Shown piece by piece: positions 1 through 7,810 of a DNA stretch of 62,957 bases (its first letter is position 1; every line of letters starts with the position of its first letter). The position numbers and the translations under genes were made by a program. The stretch is from contig QQVO01000049.1 of the NCBI GenBank assembly GCA_003388505.1, forward strand, positions 1 through 62,957, in the 5' to 3' direction. Source of the stretch: Planctomycetota bacterium (lineage in GTDB: Bacteria > Planctomycetota > Planctomycetia > Planctomycetales > Planctomycetaceae). The notes under the pieces are model-generated. The model searched no databases and was not told where the DNA came from. It saw nothing but the letters and a program-made list of their open reading frames with translations.

Positions 1-85
1 TCCCAAGCGGCAGTCCGAGAAGTCCGACAAGCCCCGCGACGATCTCGACGACCTGCTCGACGGCCTCGACGACCTCGACGGCTGA
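1..85 (+). CDS. C-terminal tail of an unidentified protein, cut by the window edge
   Basis: Only the last 27 codons are present, read in the frame that ends at the TGA at 83-85. The tail has a basic stretch (KRQSEKSDKPR) followed by a run rich in Asp and Leu ending DDLLDGLDDLDG. Regular Asp/Leu spacing and codon use like the neighbours suggest real coding sequence. An acidic tail occurs in many unrelated proteins, so no function can be given. Confidence 0.55.
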   Translation, partial: PKRQSEKSDKPRDDLDDLLDGLDDLDG

Positions 86-133
86 ACCGCGCGCCTCCCG
101 TTGCGCCGCGACCCGCAGCTCTCCAATGCGTGC

Positions 134-506
134 CACTGGCGTCTCGCCAGTGCATCGCGTGCGACGGCCATCTCACCTGTGCATCGGGTGCCACTGGCGT
201 CCCGCCAGTGCCGACTGCAAAATCCATGAGCATCCCACCAACATCTCATTCGGCGGCTCCGAGCTGATTCTGACTGTCCCGAACAAAGAAGTCCGGCGGT
301 AGCCCATGAATGAATGGCAGATCGTCAGCAATGGCCTCCGCTGATACGTCGAGAAAGTCAGTTCGTGAAGGTTGACCGGCTCAGGGAAGTGCTGGATTCG
401 TTTCCGATGGGAAGACGGAAATGACATATCGGTCGGCCCTCGCGAGTGTAAGACGTGCGTGCAACGCCGAGTCCACACTGAATTCGACACTGGCGAAACG
501 CCAATG
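134..506. repeat. Three copies of a CACTGGC...GCCAGTG palindrome in a gene-poor stretch
   Basis: Palindromes lie at 134-152 (CACTGGCG-TCT-CGCCAGTG), 192-210 (same arms, centre TCC) and 488-506 (centre AAA, one arm mismatch). The same core returns twice at 25957-26020, so this is a dispersed REP-like family. The stretch from 86 to 527 has no convincing intact gene. A minus-strand remnant with protein-like composition (246-505) is broken by an in-frame TGA at 381-383. Confidence 0.75.
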
Positions 507-527
507 CCACCCGTCGCTGTTAGTTCA

Positions 528-1028
528 TCAAGCACCGCTCAAGCCTCCCCCCCTTCCTTCCTCTCCCCCAAAGCAATCAGCATCTCCGCGTCTTCCGACG
601 GCATCGGCACGTACAGGAGAGTGCCCGAACCGGCGGCGATCAGTTTCGCCCGTCTGGTTGTGGATTCTCCCTTCGGCCACGCACGTCCTGCGGCCGGAAT
701 GCAGGATCGTCCCCTCGCCGATCAACTCTTCCCCGATCCGCGCCGCCTTGATGAAGTTGATGTTCATCTGGGCCGTGACAACGTCGTGCTGTTTCGGTGC
801 CCGCGTGGCGGCCGCGAGTCCGAGCGCGGTGTCGAGGAGCGCGCTGGCGACGCCTCCGTGCATAATCGCTCCGACCCGCAGATGACTGTCGTTCAGCACG
901 ATCTTCAGGCTGCCCTTCCCGTCGCCGATCTCCACCGGTTCCATGTGCACCGCATGCAGAAACGGAAATGCGCCGTTCTCATAGGCGTCGATGAACTGCT
1001 GGGCCAGATTGTTCGATTTGTCCTTCAA
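528..1028 (-). CDS. PaaI-type hotdog thioesterase with an apparent C-terminal frameshift
   Basis: The protein resembles PaaI/YdiI-type acyl-CoA thioesterases: N-terminal helix, then MHGGVASALLDTALGLAA, the hotdog helix with its usual HGG start, then QMNINFIKAA and a strand ending AEGRIHNQTG. After that the frame turns into low-complexity sequence. Removing one A from the AAA on the minus strand (plus-strand TTT at 644-646) restores LIAAGSGTLLYVPMPSE, as expected for the last strand of the fold, with a stop at 539-541. The gene is therefore either recently frameshifted or carries a sequencing error. The TTG start overlaps the stop of the upstream ComEA-like gene (TTGA), which implies translational coupling. 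Likely cytoplasmic, hydrolysing an acyl-CoA thioester; the substrate is unknown. Confidence 0.8.
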   Translation of the reverse strand: MKDKSNNLAQQFIDAYENGAFPFLHAVHMEPVEIGDGKGSLKIVLNDSHLRVGAIMHGGVASALLDTALGLAAATRAPKQHDVVTAQMNINFIKAARIGEELIGEGTILHSGRRTCVAEGRIHNQTGETDRRRFGHSPVRADAVGRRGDADCFGGEEGRGGGLSGA

Positions 1029-1555
1029 GGGGCTTCCTCCGGGCCGTCGGAACGGCAGACAAGATAGGGCCGAATCGCTGCGAGTGTCTTGGGACCGATC
1101 CCCTTCACACGCTGCACGTCGTCGACGTCAGCAAACGGCCCGCGTTCTTCGCGGTCCTCGACAATCCGGCGGGCGAGCGTTTCGCCGATCCCTTCCAGTT
1201 GCATCCACTCGACCCACGTGGCGCGATTCACGTCGAGGGTGAACTGATAGGAACTTGCCTCCAGCCGGTCAATTTCAACGGGCGCCGCGCCCCGCCCGCT
1301 CAGCCGCAGCCAATGCAGGCTCATCAGCAAGAGGATCACCGCCCCCGCAGCGAGGAGGAAAGACACATCTCGCCGCGTCAGCCCCAGCACGGTCCGCGCG
1401 GGAGTCGCGGAGGGCGAGTTATCGCCGGCAGCCGGTCCGTCGGAGTGGCCGGACGATTCCCGCGGCGGTTCGGTCGGCTGGTCGACGCGTGGACCCCGCC
1501 CGTTCTCGACCTCGGGCGACGTTTCGGACGTCGACGGTGACCTGCTCTCGTTCAT
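1025..1555 (-). CDS. Membrane-anchored helix-hairpin-helix protein, ComEA-like
   Basis: A 176-residue protein with a Ser/Pro/Glu-rich cytoplasmic N-terminus, one membrane helix near residues 63-83 (SFLLAAGAVILLLMSLHWL), a linker, and a C-terminal double helix-hairpin-helix near 110-165 with LEGIGETLARRIVEDRE and VKGIGPKTLAAIRPYL. The LxGIG hairpins bind DNA backbone non-specifically. ComEA proteins use this arrangement to hold incoming DNA at the cell surface during transformation. The long N-terminal tail is unlike Bacillus ComEA, so a DNA-uptake role is an inference. It overlaps the thioesterase gene, which follows it. Confidence 0.85.
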   Translation of the reverse strand: MNESRSPSTSETSPEVENGRGPRVDQPTEPPRESSGHSDGPAAGDNSPSATPARTVLGLTRRDVSFLLAAGAVILLLMSLHWLRLSGRGAAPVEIDRLEASSYQFTLDVNRATWVEWMQLEGIGETLARRIVEDREERGPFADVDDVQRVKGIGPKTLAAIRPYLVCRSDGPEEAP

Positions 1556-1634
1556 CGTTCGGCCGGTTCAAACTGTCACGGCGACAGTCGATCGACCGTA
1601 CCGGAGGCCGTCGAACGAAATCAAGCGAGACCGT

Positions 1635-1760
1635 TAGACCGGATTTCTCACGACTCAGCAAGTAGCCGAAGTCGTGAGACTTCGGACACTCGGCGGAGAA
1701 CGCCCGGAAGCCTCACGACTTCCGCTACGTCGCGATGCTTCCCGTGAGAAACCCGGATTA
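1635..1760. repeat. 126-bp palindromic element with 18-bp inverted ends
   Basis: The left end TAGACCGGATTTCTCACG (1635-1652) and the inverted right end TAATCCGGGTTTCTCACG (1743-1760) match at 15 of 18 positions. Inside lie a copy of GTAGCCGAAGTCGTGAGACT (from 1662) and an inverted relative (1707-1728), so the whole can fold as a long hairpin. The right end supplies the TAA stop of the following minus-strand gene. The inner motif recurs at 62090-62113. Confidence 0.7.
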
Positions 1761-2774
1761 GCGCCGTTCGCGCTCGCCGCCGGTCGGGACGATCGGTCGC
1801 GTCGGATCAACCGGTTGTTCCGCAGCAGCGCGATTGTTGTTGTCCAGCGTGTAACTGCTCGGCGGGCGATCGTTGAACGGGTTGTTAATCCAGATCTTCT
1901 CGTTCACCTTCATTTCCGAAAAGGCGTAGACCGTCTCTTTCTCGCCCGTCGGATTCAGCAGCCGGATCGCCTTCGGGATAAAGCTGCCGTACATGAGCAC
2001 TTCCGCACGGCTCCATTCTGCGGCGTCCACTCGCGTCCGCGGCGTGGCGATGATGTGGTACTGCACGGGCAGCCGCACCCGCTTTCCCTCTTTGGTCTGA
2101 ACGATCCGCTCTTCCGGCCTGTGCAGTTTTCCGTAATCAAGCCCGTATCGCGCCTTCGCCTGCTCAGCCTTCATCCCGAACAGAAACGGCAGCGGACCAT
2201 TGATGATGTTCCGTCCCTGCTGTTGCGGCGGAATTCTCACGAGATCGTACAGCTTGTTGTCATCGTGAATCAGGAAGATCTCTTTCCCGTTGCAGATCCA
2301 CCGTTCGTTTGCACCGGACTCCAACGTGTAAGGTTTTCCGTTCGCCCCCTGCTTGTCGCGGCTGACTGGAGGATCCGGGAGCTTGACCGCCTTGAAATCC
2401 ATCCGCCCCTTGTCCACGGATTCATACCAGAATTTGCCGACCGAGCGCTCTTCAACGAGATAAACACTGTCATAGACGAATCGCGTCACATCTCCGCGCA
2501 AACGTTCAATTCTCGCGCTCTCCCGCTCCCACTTCAGCAGCAGTTCATCCATTCCGGCGGGCAACTGCTGCTGAATCGTATCGGCGGCCGGTCGCTCGAC
2601 GCGCGGCGCAGTACCGCTTTCAGCTTGCGCCTGCCGGGCCGGTGGAGAGCCCGATTGTGCTCCCGGAACTCGGGCGGTGCCCGGACGCTCTTGCGCGCAA
2701 ACCGGTTCGAGGCTGACGGCCAGCAGGCAGGTCGCGACCACCGTCCACAGCGGCTGGAACTGACGGCACATCAT
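1758..2774 (-). CDS. Secreted LolA-like protein of a planctomycete family
   Basis: A 338-residue exported protein. The start at 2774 has AGGAG about ten bases upstream and opens a signal peptide (CRQFQPLWTVVATCLLAVSL, cleavage near VCAQ). A Pro/Ala-rich linker follows, then a domain of roughly 210 residues that looks like the planctomycete family I know as TIGR03009, which has a LolA/LppX-type half-barrel: repeated strands such as VYLVEERSVGKFWYES, ERWICNGKEIFLIHDD, RVRLPVQYHIIATP and ETVYAFSEMKVNEKI. Such folds carry lipids or lipoproteins in the periplasm; that role is inferred here. The TAA stop lies inside the inverted end of the 1635-1760 element. The next gene is divergent. Confidence 0.8.
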   Translation of the reverse strand: MMCRQFQPLWTVVATCLLAVSLEPVCAQERPGTARVPGAQSGSPPARQAQAESGTAPRVERPAADTIQQQLPAGMDELLLKWERESARIERLRGDVTRFVYDSVYLVEERSVGKFWYESVDKGRMDFKAVKLPDPPVSRDKQGANGKPYTLESGANERWICNGKEIFLIHDDNKLYDLVRIPPQQQGRNIINGPLPFLFGMKAEQAKARYGLDYGKLHRPEERIVQTKEGKRVRLPVQYHIIATPRTRVDAAEWSRAEVLMYGSFIPKAIRLLNPTGEKETVYAFSEMKVNEKIWINNPFNDRPPSSYTLDNNNRAAAEQPVDPTRPIVPTGGERERR

Positions 2775-3250
2775 GTGCGTGTGGCTCCTGTTGTTGCACC
2801 AGTTCCCGATCATCGATCAGGCCCGACAGAATCCCGGCCAAGCCACGTCGGCTTCGCTCGGCGTCGCGAGTTTTCGATCATCGGGGGAGAAGTGTTCCGG
2901 GCGCGTTCGGCCGGTCCGCGACGCGCGAATACCGCTCGCGGACGCCGGTGGCCGAGGGCGACCCGGTGTGGGGACACGGATACGGGATGGGTTTGGTTGT
3001 GGAGTCGGGCATCCGGTAGGAAACGTATCCGGAGCCCGCAGGAGCGCACCTGGAATGCACGCTCCCTCTTCGTGCCGACGGGGGCACATCCGGTTGGGGC
3101 GGGGACTTTATCATCGCAATCCGATCACGGCCAGACCGATTTGCAGGGTCTCCGCATCTGCCGTAAAGTATTGCCGAACCAGCAATTTGGTGCCGACCTC
3201 CCGGCCCGTCCCCCCGCTCCTGCGGACCCTCCCCCGAAGAGAATTCAGCC
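2775..3250. other. Divergent intergenic region with no supported gene
   Basis: This 476-bp spacer separates the minus-strand LolA-like gene from the plus-strand metallopeptidase gene and must hold promoters for both. Overlapping open frames exist on both strands but none has a start with a ribosome-binding site, a recognisable domain or neighbour-like codon use. No strong palindrome or consensus promoter stood out. Confidence 0.5.
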
Positions 3251-4075
3251 ATGACCCTGCTGCGGCTTTTCATCATCACCGTCCTGATCGCGGCCGGGCC
3301 GTTGGCGGCGGCAGACGGCGACTCCCCAGACTCACCGGCAATCGTCGAGCCCCCCGCCGACCTGGAACTCTCGGCGTTCTATGAAAAGTGCGTCGTCGTT
3401 GAAGGATTCCCGATCGTTTCCTCACGACGCGTTCACAACGCCGCGCTGCGGGAAGCGGCCTGGATCATCCGCCGCATGCTGGGTGACCGCACGGACATCC
3501 TCAAGGCGCTTGCCGAGAGCGAAACCCGCTTCGCCATCATGGCCTGCGATGAACTCACGACCGATATCCCAGAGCACAGCGATCTCACGCCCGCCAGGTT
3601 CTGGGACCGCCGCGCCCGCGGTCTCGGGGCCACTCCCGCACGGCCCTGCGTGAGTTGCGGAGAAGAAAACCTCCTCTGCTACCCCGGCGATCCCTACGCG
3701 GCAGAGAACATCCTCGTCCACGAGTTCGCCCACGCCATCCACGGAATGGGTCTGAACAACATCGACGACCAGTTCGACCAGCGCCTGAAGGCCGCTTACG
3801 AGCAGGCGATGGACGAGGGCCTCTGGGAGGGCAAGTACGCCGCCAACAACCGCATGGAATACTGGGCGGAGGGAGTGCAATCGTACTTTGATACTAACCG
3901 TCCCCCCGATCACGACCACAACCACGTCGACACCCGCGACGAACTGGCCGAGTACGACCCTCGGCTGTTCGCCCTCATCGATGAGGTGTTCGAGCAGAAT
4001 CCCTGGCGCTACCAGCGCCCCGCCGACCGGAGCGAAGACGATCGCCGCCATCTGGCAGGGTACGATCCCGACTAG
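3251..4075 (+). CDS. Secreted zinc metallopeptidase with an in-frame amber stop before its natural end
   Basis: A signal peptide (LLRLFIITVLIAAGPLAAA) precedes a metallopeptidase-type domain. The zinc site is LVHEFAHAIH (H157, E158, H161), and MEYWAEGVQSYFD about 45 residues later supplies a Glu, probably E207, as third ligand. A CVSCGEENLLCYPGD stretch lies before the motif and may form a disulfide. The frame ends at TAG 4073-4075 after GYDPD. The same frame then continues for 23 codons as APTFQWPAGLQEWYDDY and on to a TGA at 4145-4147, a composition that still looks like protein. The simplest reading is a premature stop that removes the last helix; read-through or a sequence error are alternatives. 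The substrate is unknown. Confidence 0.8.
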   Translation: MTLLRLFIITVLIAAGPLAAADGDSPDSPAIVEPPADLELSAFYEKCVVVEGFPIVSSRRVHNAALREAAWIIRRMLGDRTDILKALAESETRFAIMACDELTTDIPEHSDLTPARFWDRRARGLGATPARPCVSCGEENLLCYPGDPYAAENILVHEFAHAIHGMGLNNIDDQFDQRLKAAYEQAMDEGLWEGKYAANNRMEYWAEGVQSYFDTNRPPDHDHNHVDTRDELAEYDPRLFALIDEVFEQNPWRYQRPADRSEDDRRHLAGYDPD

Positions 4076-4251
4076 GCCCCCACCTTCCAATGGCCCGCCG
4101 GCCTCCAGGAGTGGTACGACGACTACACCCGCCGGCAGCAGCCATGAAACCCTCCCACCCCGCCGCGCCGCAGGTTCTGATTGTCATTCCCACCACCCGT
4201 TCTGCTAACCTGTAACAAGAGCCACCCCACCCCGTAGGAAAGGTTTCCAAC

Positions 4252-4550
4252 CTGTCAGTTCCACGCAACGCGGCTGGGTGGCCGGGGCCGAGGAACCGGG
4301 CCCAGGGGATTCGCGAATAGGACACAGATTTCCGCGGATTTGGCGGATAAGCACCGATTTGCGAGGTATTCCTCAAGAGGTGGCAGCGCCGAGACCGCAT
4401 CGATTCACGCGTGAACGGCCTGAAGTTTACAGAGAAAAATCAGCGAGAATCGGTCCAATCCGTGGCCATCCGCGTTCCATTCGAGTCTTTCAAGCGGCGA
4501 ATTGACCGGAGAGTCGTTGAAGTCGAACAGGAGTTGTGTGGAACTCGCAG
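4252..4550 (+). mobile_element. MITE-like element, copy 1 (most diverged)
   Basis: The left end CTGTCAGTTCCACGCA (4252-4267) and inverted right end CTGCGAGTTCCACACA (4535-4550) match at 13 of 16. Near-identical direct repeats flank the element: GGTTTCCAAC at 4242-4251 and GGTCTCCAAC at 4550-4559. The interior shares long blocks with the copies at 7402 and 35627, including CGCGGATTTGGCGGAT and AATCGGTCCAATCCGTGG. It encodes no transposase and lies 74 bp before the oxidoreductase start. Confidence 0.8.
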
Positions 4551-4623
4551 GTCTCCAACCTGTCCCCTTCAAGAAAATTCCCGACACGAACCCAACACCC
4601 GCAATCAACCAAGGATCATTACC

Positions 4624-5952
4624 ATGCAGCGCGGCCCGTCTCAGCAGCCCACTTCCGGCACCTCGCATCCCCGACGGGACTTCCTCAAGACCGGCGCCAC
4701 CGCCATGTCGGCCACCGCTCTGGCCGCGACATTCCCCGCACGCGCCGGCGCCTTCGTCGACGGCAGCGAAATCCTCCGCGTCGGCCTCGTCGGCTGCGGC
4801 GGTCGCGGAACCGGCGCCGCCCGCGAAGCGCTCAAGGCCGATCCCTACACCCGGCTGGTGGCGATGGGAGACGTCTTTCGCTCGCAGATCGACACCAGCA
4901 TCAACGCCCTCAATACGGTGGAGGAGATTGCCGACCACGTCGCCGTCGAGGAAGACTACAAGTTCATCGGGCTCGATGCGTTCCAGAAAGTGATCGACAA
5001 CGTCGACGTCGTCCTCCTCGCGACGCCGCCCGGGTTCCGCCCCGTCCACCTGCGAGCCGCCGTCGAAGCCGGCAAGCAGATCTTCACCGAAAAACCGATG
5101 GCGACCGACGCCCCCGGCGTCCGCAGCGTCATCGAATCGGTCGAAATCGCCAGGCAGAAGAATCTCGGCCTCTGCGCCGGCTTCTGCTGGCGATACGACT
5201 ACGCCCGCCGAGCCCTGTTTGAAAAACTCCACGCCGGCGCGATCGGCGACATCCTCGCCGTCTACGGGACCTACCTCACCGGTCCGGTCAAGCCGATGCC
5301 CCCCGCCGACACCCGCCCCCCGGGCATCTCGGATCTCGAGTGGATGGTCCGCAACTGGTACAACTTCACCTGGCTCTCCGGCGACGGCCTCGTCGAGCAG
5401 GCCGTGCACACCGTCGACTGGCTCGCCTGGTCCCATCAGGACAACCCGCCCGCCAGTTGCACCGCCGTCGGCGGACGCCAGATCCCGGCTAACGGCGGCA
5501 ACATCTTTGACCACATCGAGGTCAACTACGTCTGGGAAGACGAGACCCGCGGCTTCCTCGCCCAGCGGCAGATGGACGGCTGCTACAGCGAGAACCGACT
5601 GTACGTCCTCGGCACAAAGGGCAAAGCCGAAATCGGGCCACGCGGCGTCAGCATCTCCGGCGAGGAGACCTGGCGCTACAAGGGCCCGAGCAACAACATG
5701 TACCAGACCGAGCACGATGAGTTCTTCCTTTCCATCCGGGACGGCAAGCCGATCAACGACGGCGACCGCATGTGGAAGAGCACGCTGATGGGCATCATGG
5801 GCCGCATGGCCGGCTACACCGGTCAGCAGGTCACCTGGGACGACGCCCTCAACTCCGAGGTCTCCCTCGTCCCCGAAATCACCAACGGCTGGGACACCCC
5901 CGTCGAATTCCGCCCCATCGCCCGCCCCGGCGTCGACGGCCGCACCGTCTGA
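4624..5952 (+). CDS. Tat-exported Gfo/Idh/MocA-family oxidoreductase
   Basis: A 442-residue protein. The start at 4624 follows AAGGA and avoids upstream frame that lies inside the repeat element. The N-terminus has a twin-arginine signal (HPRRDFLKTGATAMSATALA, then FPARAGAF), so the protein is folded with cofactor and exported. The Rossmann motif VGLVGCGGRGTGAA starts the NAD(P)-binding domain. EKPMATDAPG is the family's EKP motif, with the catalytic-region Lys, and GDGLVEQAVHTVDWLAW carries the typical C-terminal-domain His. Families of this type oxidise or isomerise sugars and inositols. Planctomycetes carry many exported copies, probably for polysaccharide breakdown. The exact substrate cannot be read from the sequence. 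It appears to be a single-gene unit followed by a palindrome. Confidence 0.92.
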   Translation: MQRGPSQQPTSGTSHPRRDFLKTGATAMSATALAATFPARAGAFVDGSEILRVGLVGCGGRGTGAAREALKADPYTRLVAMGDVFRSQIDTSINALNTVEEIADHVAVEEDYKFIGLDAFQKVIDNVDVVLLATPPGFRPVHLRAAVEAGKQIFTEKPMATDAPGVRSVIESVEIARQKNLGLCAGFCWRYDYARRALFEKLHAGAIGDILAVYGTYLTGPVKPMPPADTRPPGISDLEWMVRNWYNFTWLSGDGLVEQAVHTVDWLAWSHQDNPPASCTAVGGRQIPANGGNIFDHIEVNYVWEDETRGFLAQRQMDGCYSENRLYVLGTKGKAEIGPRGVSISGEETWRYKGPSNNMYQTEHDEFFLSIRDGKPINDGDRMWKSTLMGIMGRMAGYTGQQVTWDDALNSEVSLVPEITNGWDTPVEFRPIARPGVDGRTV

Positions 5953-5964
5953 CCCTCCCCTGTC

Positions 5965-5985
5965 GCCGGGCTCACTGAGCCCGGC
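5965..5985 (+). terminator. Palindrome just after the oxidoreductase stop
   Basis: GCCGGGCTCA and TGAGCCCGGC form perfect 10-bp arms 12 bases after the TGA. There is no T-run, so it is either a Rho-assisted terminator/mRNA-end hairpin or another dispersed palindrome. Confidence 0.45.
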
Positions 5986-6201
5986 CGATCCCTCCATCGA
6001 CCCTCGCCATTGGGGAGCGGACTCGCACATCCAACCGTTGCCCTCGTGCGCGCAATCGATGAGAATGAACGAGAAACGCAATCTGCGAGTCAGGCAGTTC
6101 CCACTATGCGACACCACGTCGCATGAAACCCCGTTGGGCGAAGAAATTGTTGGCGACGAGTAGCCGCCGATTGCGCACAGCACCCGCCCACGAGGTGACT
6201 T

Positions 6202-6477
6202 GTGAAGCTCAAAGCTGAGCAAATCTTTACTTTCATACTGGGACTGATAGCTGCGACGTTGGTGTTGCACAGCGGTGCGAAGATGATCAATCACAACTCT
6301 TGGCTGGGGTGCATCATTCTGGCAGTTGGTGGTACTGCGGGCGGCGGTGCGATCGGAGCACTGCGAGGTCCAGGCCAAATATCAGGCGCGGTGAAAGGTG
6401 CGTTTCTGGGAATCACCGCCATACTGACGTATGTCGCCTACGTTGTATGGGTTGTCCACACTTCAGGTGGTGATTGA
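6202..6477 (+). CDS. Small hydrophobic membrane protein
   Basis: A 91-residue protein starting at GTG with a GAGGTG upstream. Three hydrophobic segments are visible: IFTFILGLIAATLVLHSG (about 8-25), CIILAVGGTAGGGAIGAL (about 37-54) and AFLGITAILTYVAYVVWVV (about 67-85). The middle one is Gly-rich, as in glycine-zipper helices. I do not recognise the family. Codon GC is lower than in flanking genes, as for the next two small genes, so 6.2-7.4 kb may be a small acquired patch. Confidence 0.5.
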   Translation: MKLKAEQIFTFILGLIAATLVLHSGAKMINHNSWLGCIILAVGGTAGGGAIGALRGPGQISGAVKGAFLGITAILTYVAYVVWVVHTSGGD

Positions 6478-6670
6478 GCCGGACCAAGTGGACCCGATAC
6501 TGAGTCGCGAAGATCCTCGCGAGCTTAACAATGATTACCCGCACCGCCCCTGCGGGCACACCTTCCCACTTGCTCGTACGCTCGATTCGTCGGAGAATCA
6601 ATTGAGGCCCGGAGCTTCATGCCTTCGTTGACGGCCGTGCCGGGCAGTCAGACCCATTGGGCGAACGAGC

Positions 6671-6931
6671 GTGATCGTCGAGCTCGAACTCCTTGAGCAG
6701 ATTCTTGATGACGAGTGGCCTATCAGCCGCGCTGTTGCTTTTGTGAACTCACTCGGCAAGCCTGGTTGGACAGTTCTGCGGCGTCACTGGGAAGCGGGCA
6801 ATATTGAGTTTCTCACTGTCGAAGGCGTGCGTCTTCAGGACTGGCAAATTCAGGAATTGGTGCGTCAGAAGGACGACTCTTACTCGTCCGTGCAAGTCCG
6901 TTGTTCAGATCGAGGCGCGAAACTCCTGTAG
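6671..6931 (+). CDS. Small hypothetical acidic protein
   Basis: An 86-residue frame with a GTG start and no strong ribosome-binding site. It has an acidic helix (ELELLEQILDDEWPISRAVA), then GWTVLRRHWEAGNIEFLTVEG and RLQDWQIQELVRQKDD. The composition is protein-like and soluble but matches no family I know. It sits between two small membrane proteins of similar lower-GC composition. It could be spurious. Confidence 0.4.
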   Translation: MIVELELLEQILDDEWPISRAVAFVNSLGKPGWTVLRRHWEAGNIEFLTVEGVRLQDWQIQELVRQKDDSYSSVQVRCSDRGAKLL

Positions 6932-7121
6932 TTCGGTCCAGCCGTCCCAACGACGCTCAAGGGCCGCAGAGTCCGGCATCCAGCCGGATCGCCTCGACCT
7001 GTGACCAGCGTCCTGCCGTTGGATAGACTCGAACCCCATGCACGGCGTTCGAATCGGCCGCGACGGACCGGCGACGGCGGTGCAGTCTCGTTGGGCAAGC
7101 GTATCAAGTTGGAGTGGCAAC

Positions 7122-7391
7122 ATGACTCTTTCCCGCCCTTTGCGACGTGTACTACTCTTCACCGGTTGCTTGATTTGGCTTCCAGTCACTGGCTACGGGT
7201 TAGGCACAGGAAATCTCGTCCTTGCTTTTCTGATCGGGCTACCGCTCTTTTTGACTTCGATGTACTTCAGCCTCAAGAAACTCGTTTGCCCGAATTGTGG
7301 TCAAGCAATTCGGACCGTCAGTGTTCGGATTTCCCATTGCATGAAGTGCGGCACTCCCTTCGAGTCGTTTGATCGAGGGCCACAGTTGTGA
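7122..7391 (+). CDS. Small membrane protein with a C-terminal zinc ribbon
   Basis: An 89-residue protein whose ATG at 7122 is preceded by GGAG. Two membrane helices (VLLFTGCLIWLPVTGYG and LVLAFLIGLPLFLTSMYF) are followed by CPNCGQ...CMKCGTPF, a CxxC...CxxC zinc ribbon facing the cytoplasm. Such short proteins are common in planctomycetes and have no assigned role. The TGA at 7389-7391 is immediately followed by the 10-bp direct repeat that flanks a MITE-like element, so the element inserted right at this gene's end. Confidence 0.65.
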   Translation: MTLSRPLRRVLLFTGCLIWLPVTGYGLGTGNLVLAFLIGLPLFLTSMYFSLKKLVCPNCGQAIRTVSVRISHCMKCGTPFESFDRGPQL

Positions 7392-7401
7392 CCTCGTAAC
7401 G

Positions 7402-7686
7402 CTGTCAGTTACACACAACTCGGCTGCGGCCCGGCCCCGAGAAACCGGGCCCAGGGGATTCTCGAACAGCACACAGATTTTCGCGGATTTGGCGGATCAG
7501 CACGGATTTCGCAGGGTCTTCCTCAAGAGGCGGCAGCGCCGAGGCCGCATTGATTCAGGAGCGCATGGCGTCGACACGCAAGAAAGCAATCAGCGAAAAT
7601 CGGTCCAATCCGTGGTCATCCGCGTTCCATTCGAATCTCTCGGAGAGCCACTCAATCGGGGATCGAGAGATGTGTGTAAACGACAG
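7402..7686 (+). mobile_element. MITE-like element, copy 2, 285 bp with flanking 10-bp direct repeats
   Basis: The ends CTGTCAGTTACACACA (7402-7417) and, inverted, CTGTCGTTTACACACA (7671-7686) match at 14 of 16. The flanks CCTCGTAACG (7392-7401) and CCTCATAACG (7687-7696) match at 9 of 10, as expected for a target-site duplication. No transposase is inside. The interior has two inverted, related blocks (CGCGGATTTGGCGGATCAGC and, inverted, CGCGGATGACCACGGATTGG). Confidence 0.88.
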
Positions 7687-7810
7687 CCTCATAACGTCTC
7701 GCCGGATCGGGCCGCCGCGCAGCGCCCGATTCACGTGCTTTTCGGCCGCCAGGGCATACGGTATAGTCGCGCCGCAACTCCCAAGTGCTGTGACCAGGAA
7801 GGTGACCTCG

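Noticed and set aside
173-535. 120-residue minus-strand frame near the left edge
   Set aside because: It is bounded and partly composed of palindromic repeats, lacks a ribosome-binding site, and a different frame on the same strand looks more protein-like although broken.
4411-4623. N-terminal extension of the oxidoreductase frame
   Set aside because: It lies mostly inside the MITE-like element and precedes a good start with AAGGA and a twin-arginine signal.
4405-6378. 657-residue minus-strand frame
   Set aside because: Antisense to the Gfo/Idh/MocA gene and rich in Gly, Asp and Val, as expected of a shadow.
7369-7810. Open frames crossing the second MITE copy, including an extension of the RraA-like gene
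   Set aside because: They encode repeat-derived sequence such as [19 protein letters not shown], which recurs in all copies and is a known kind of false frame.
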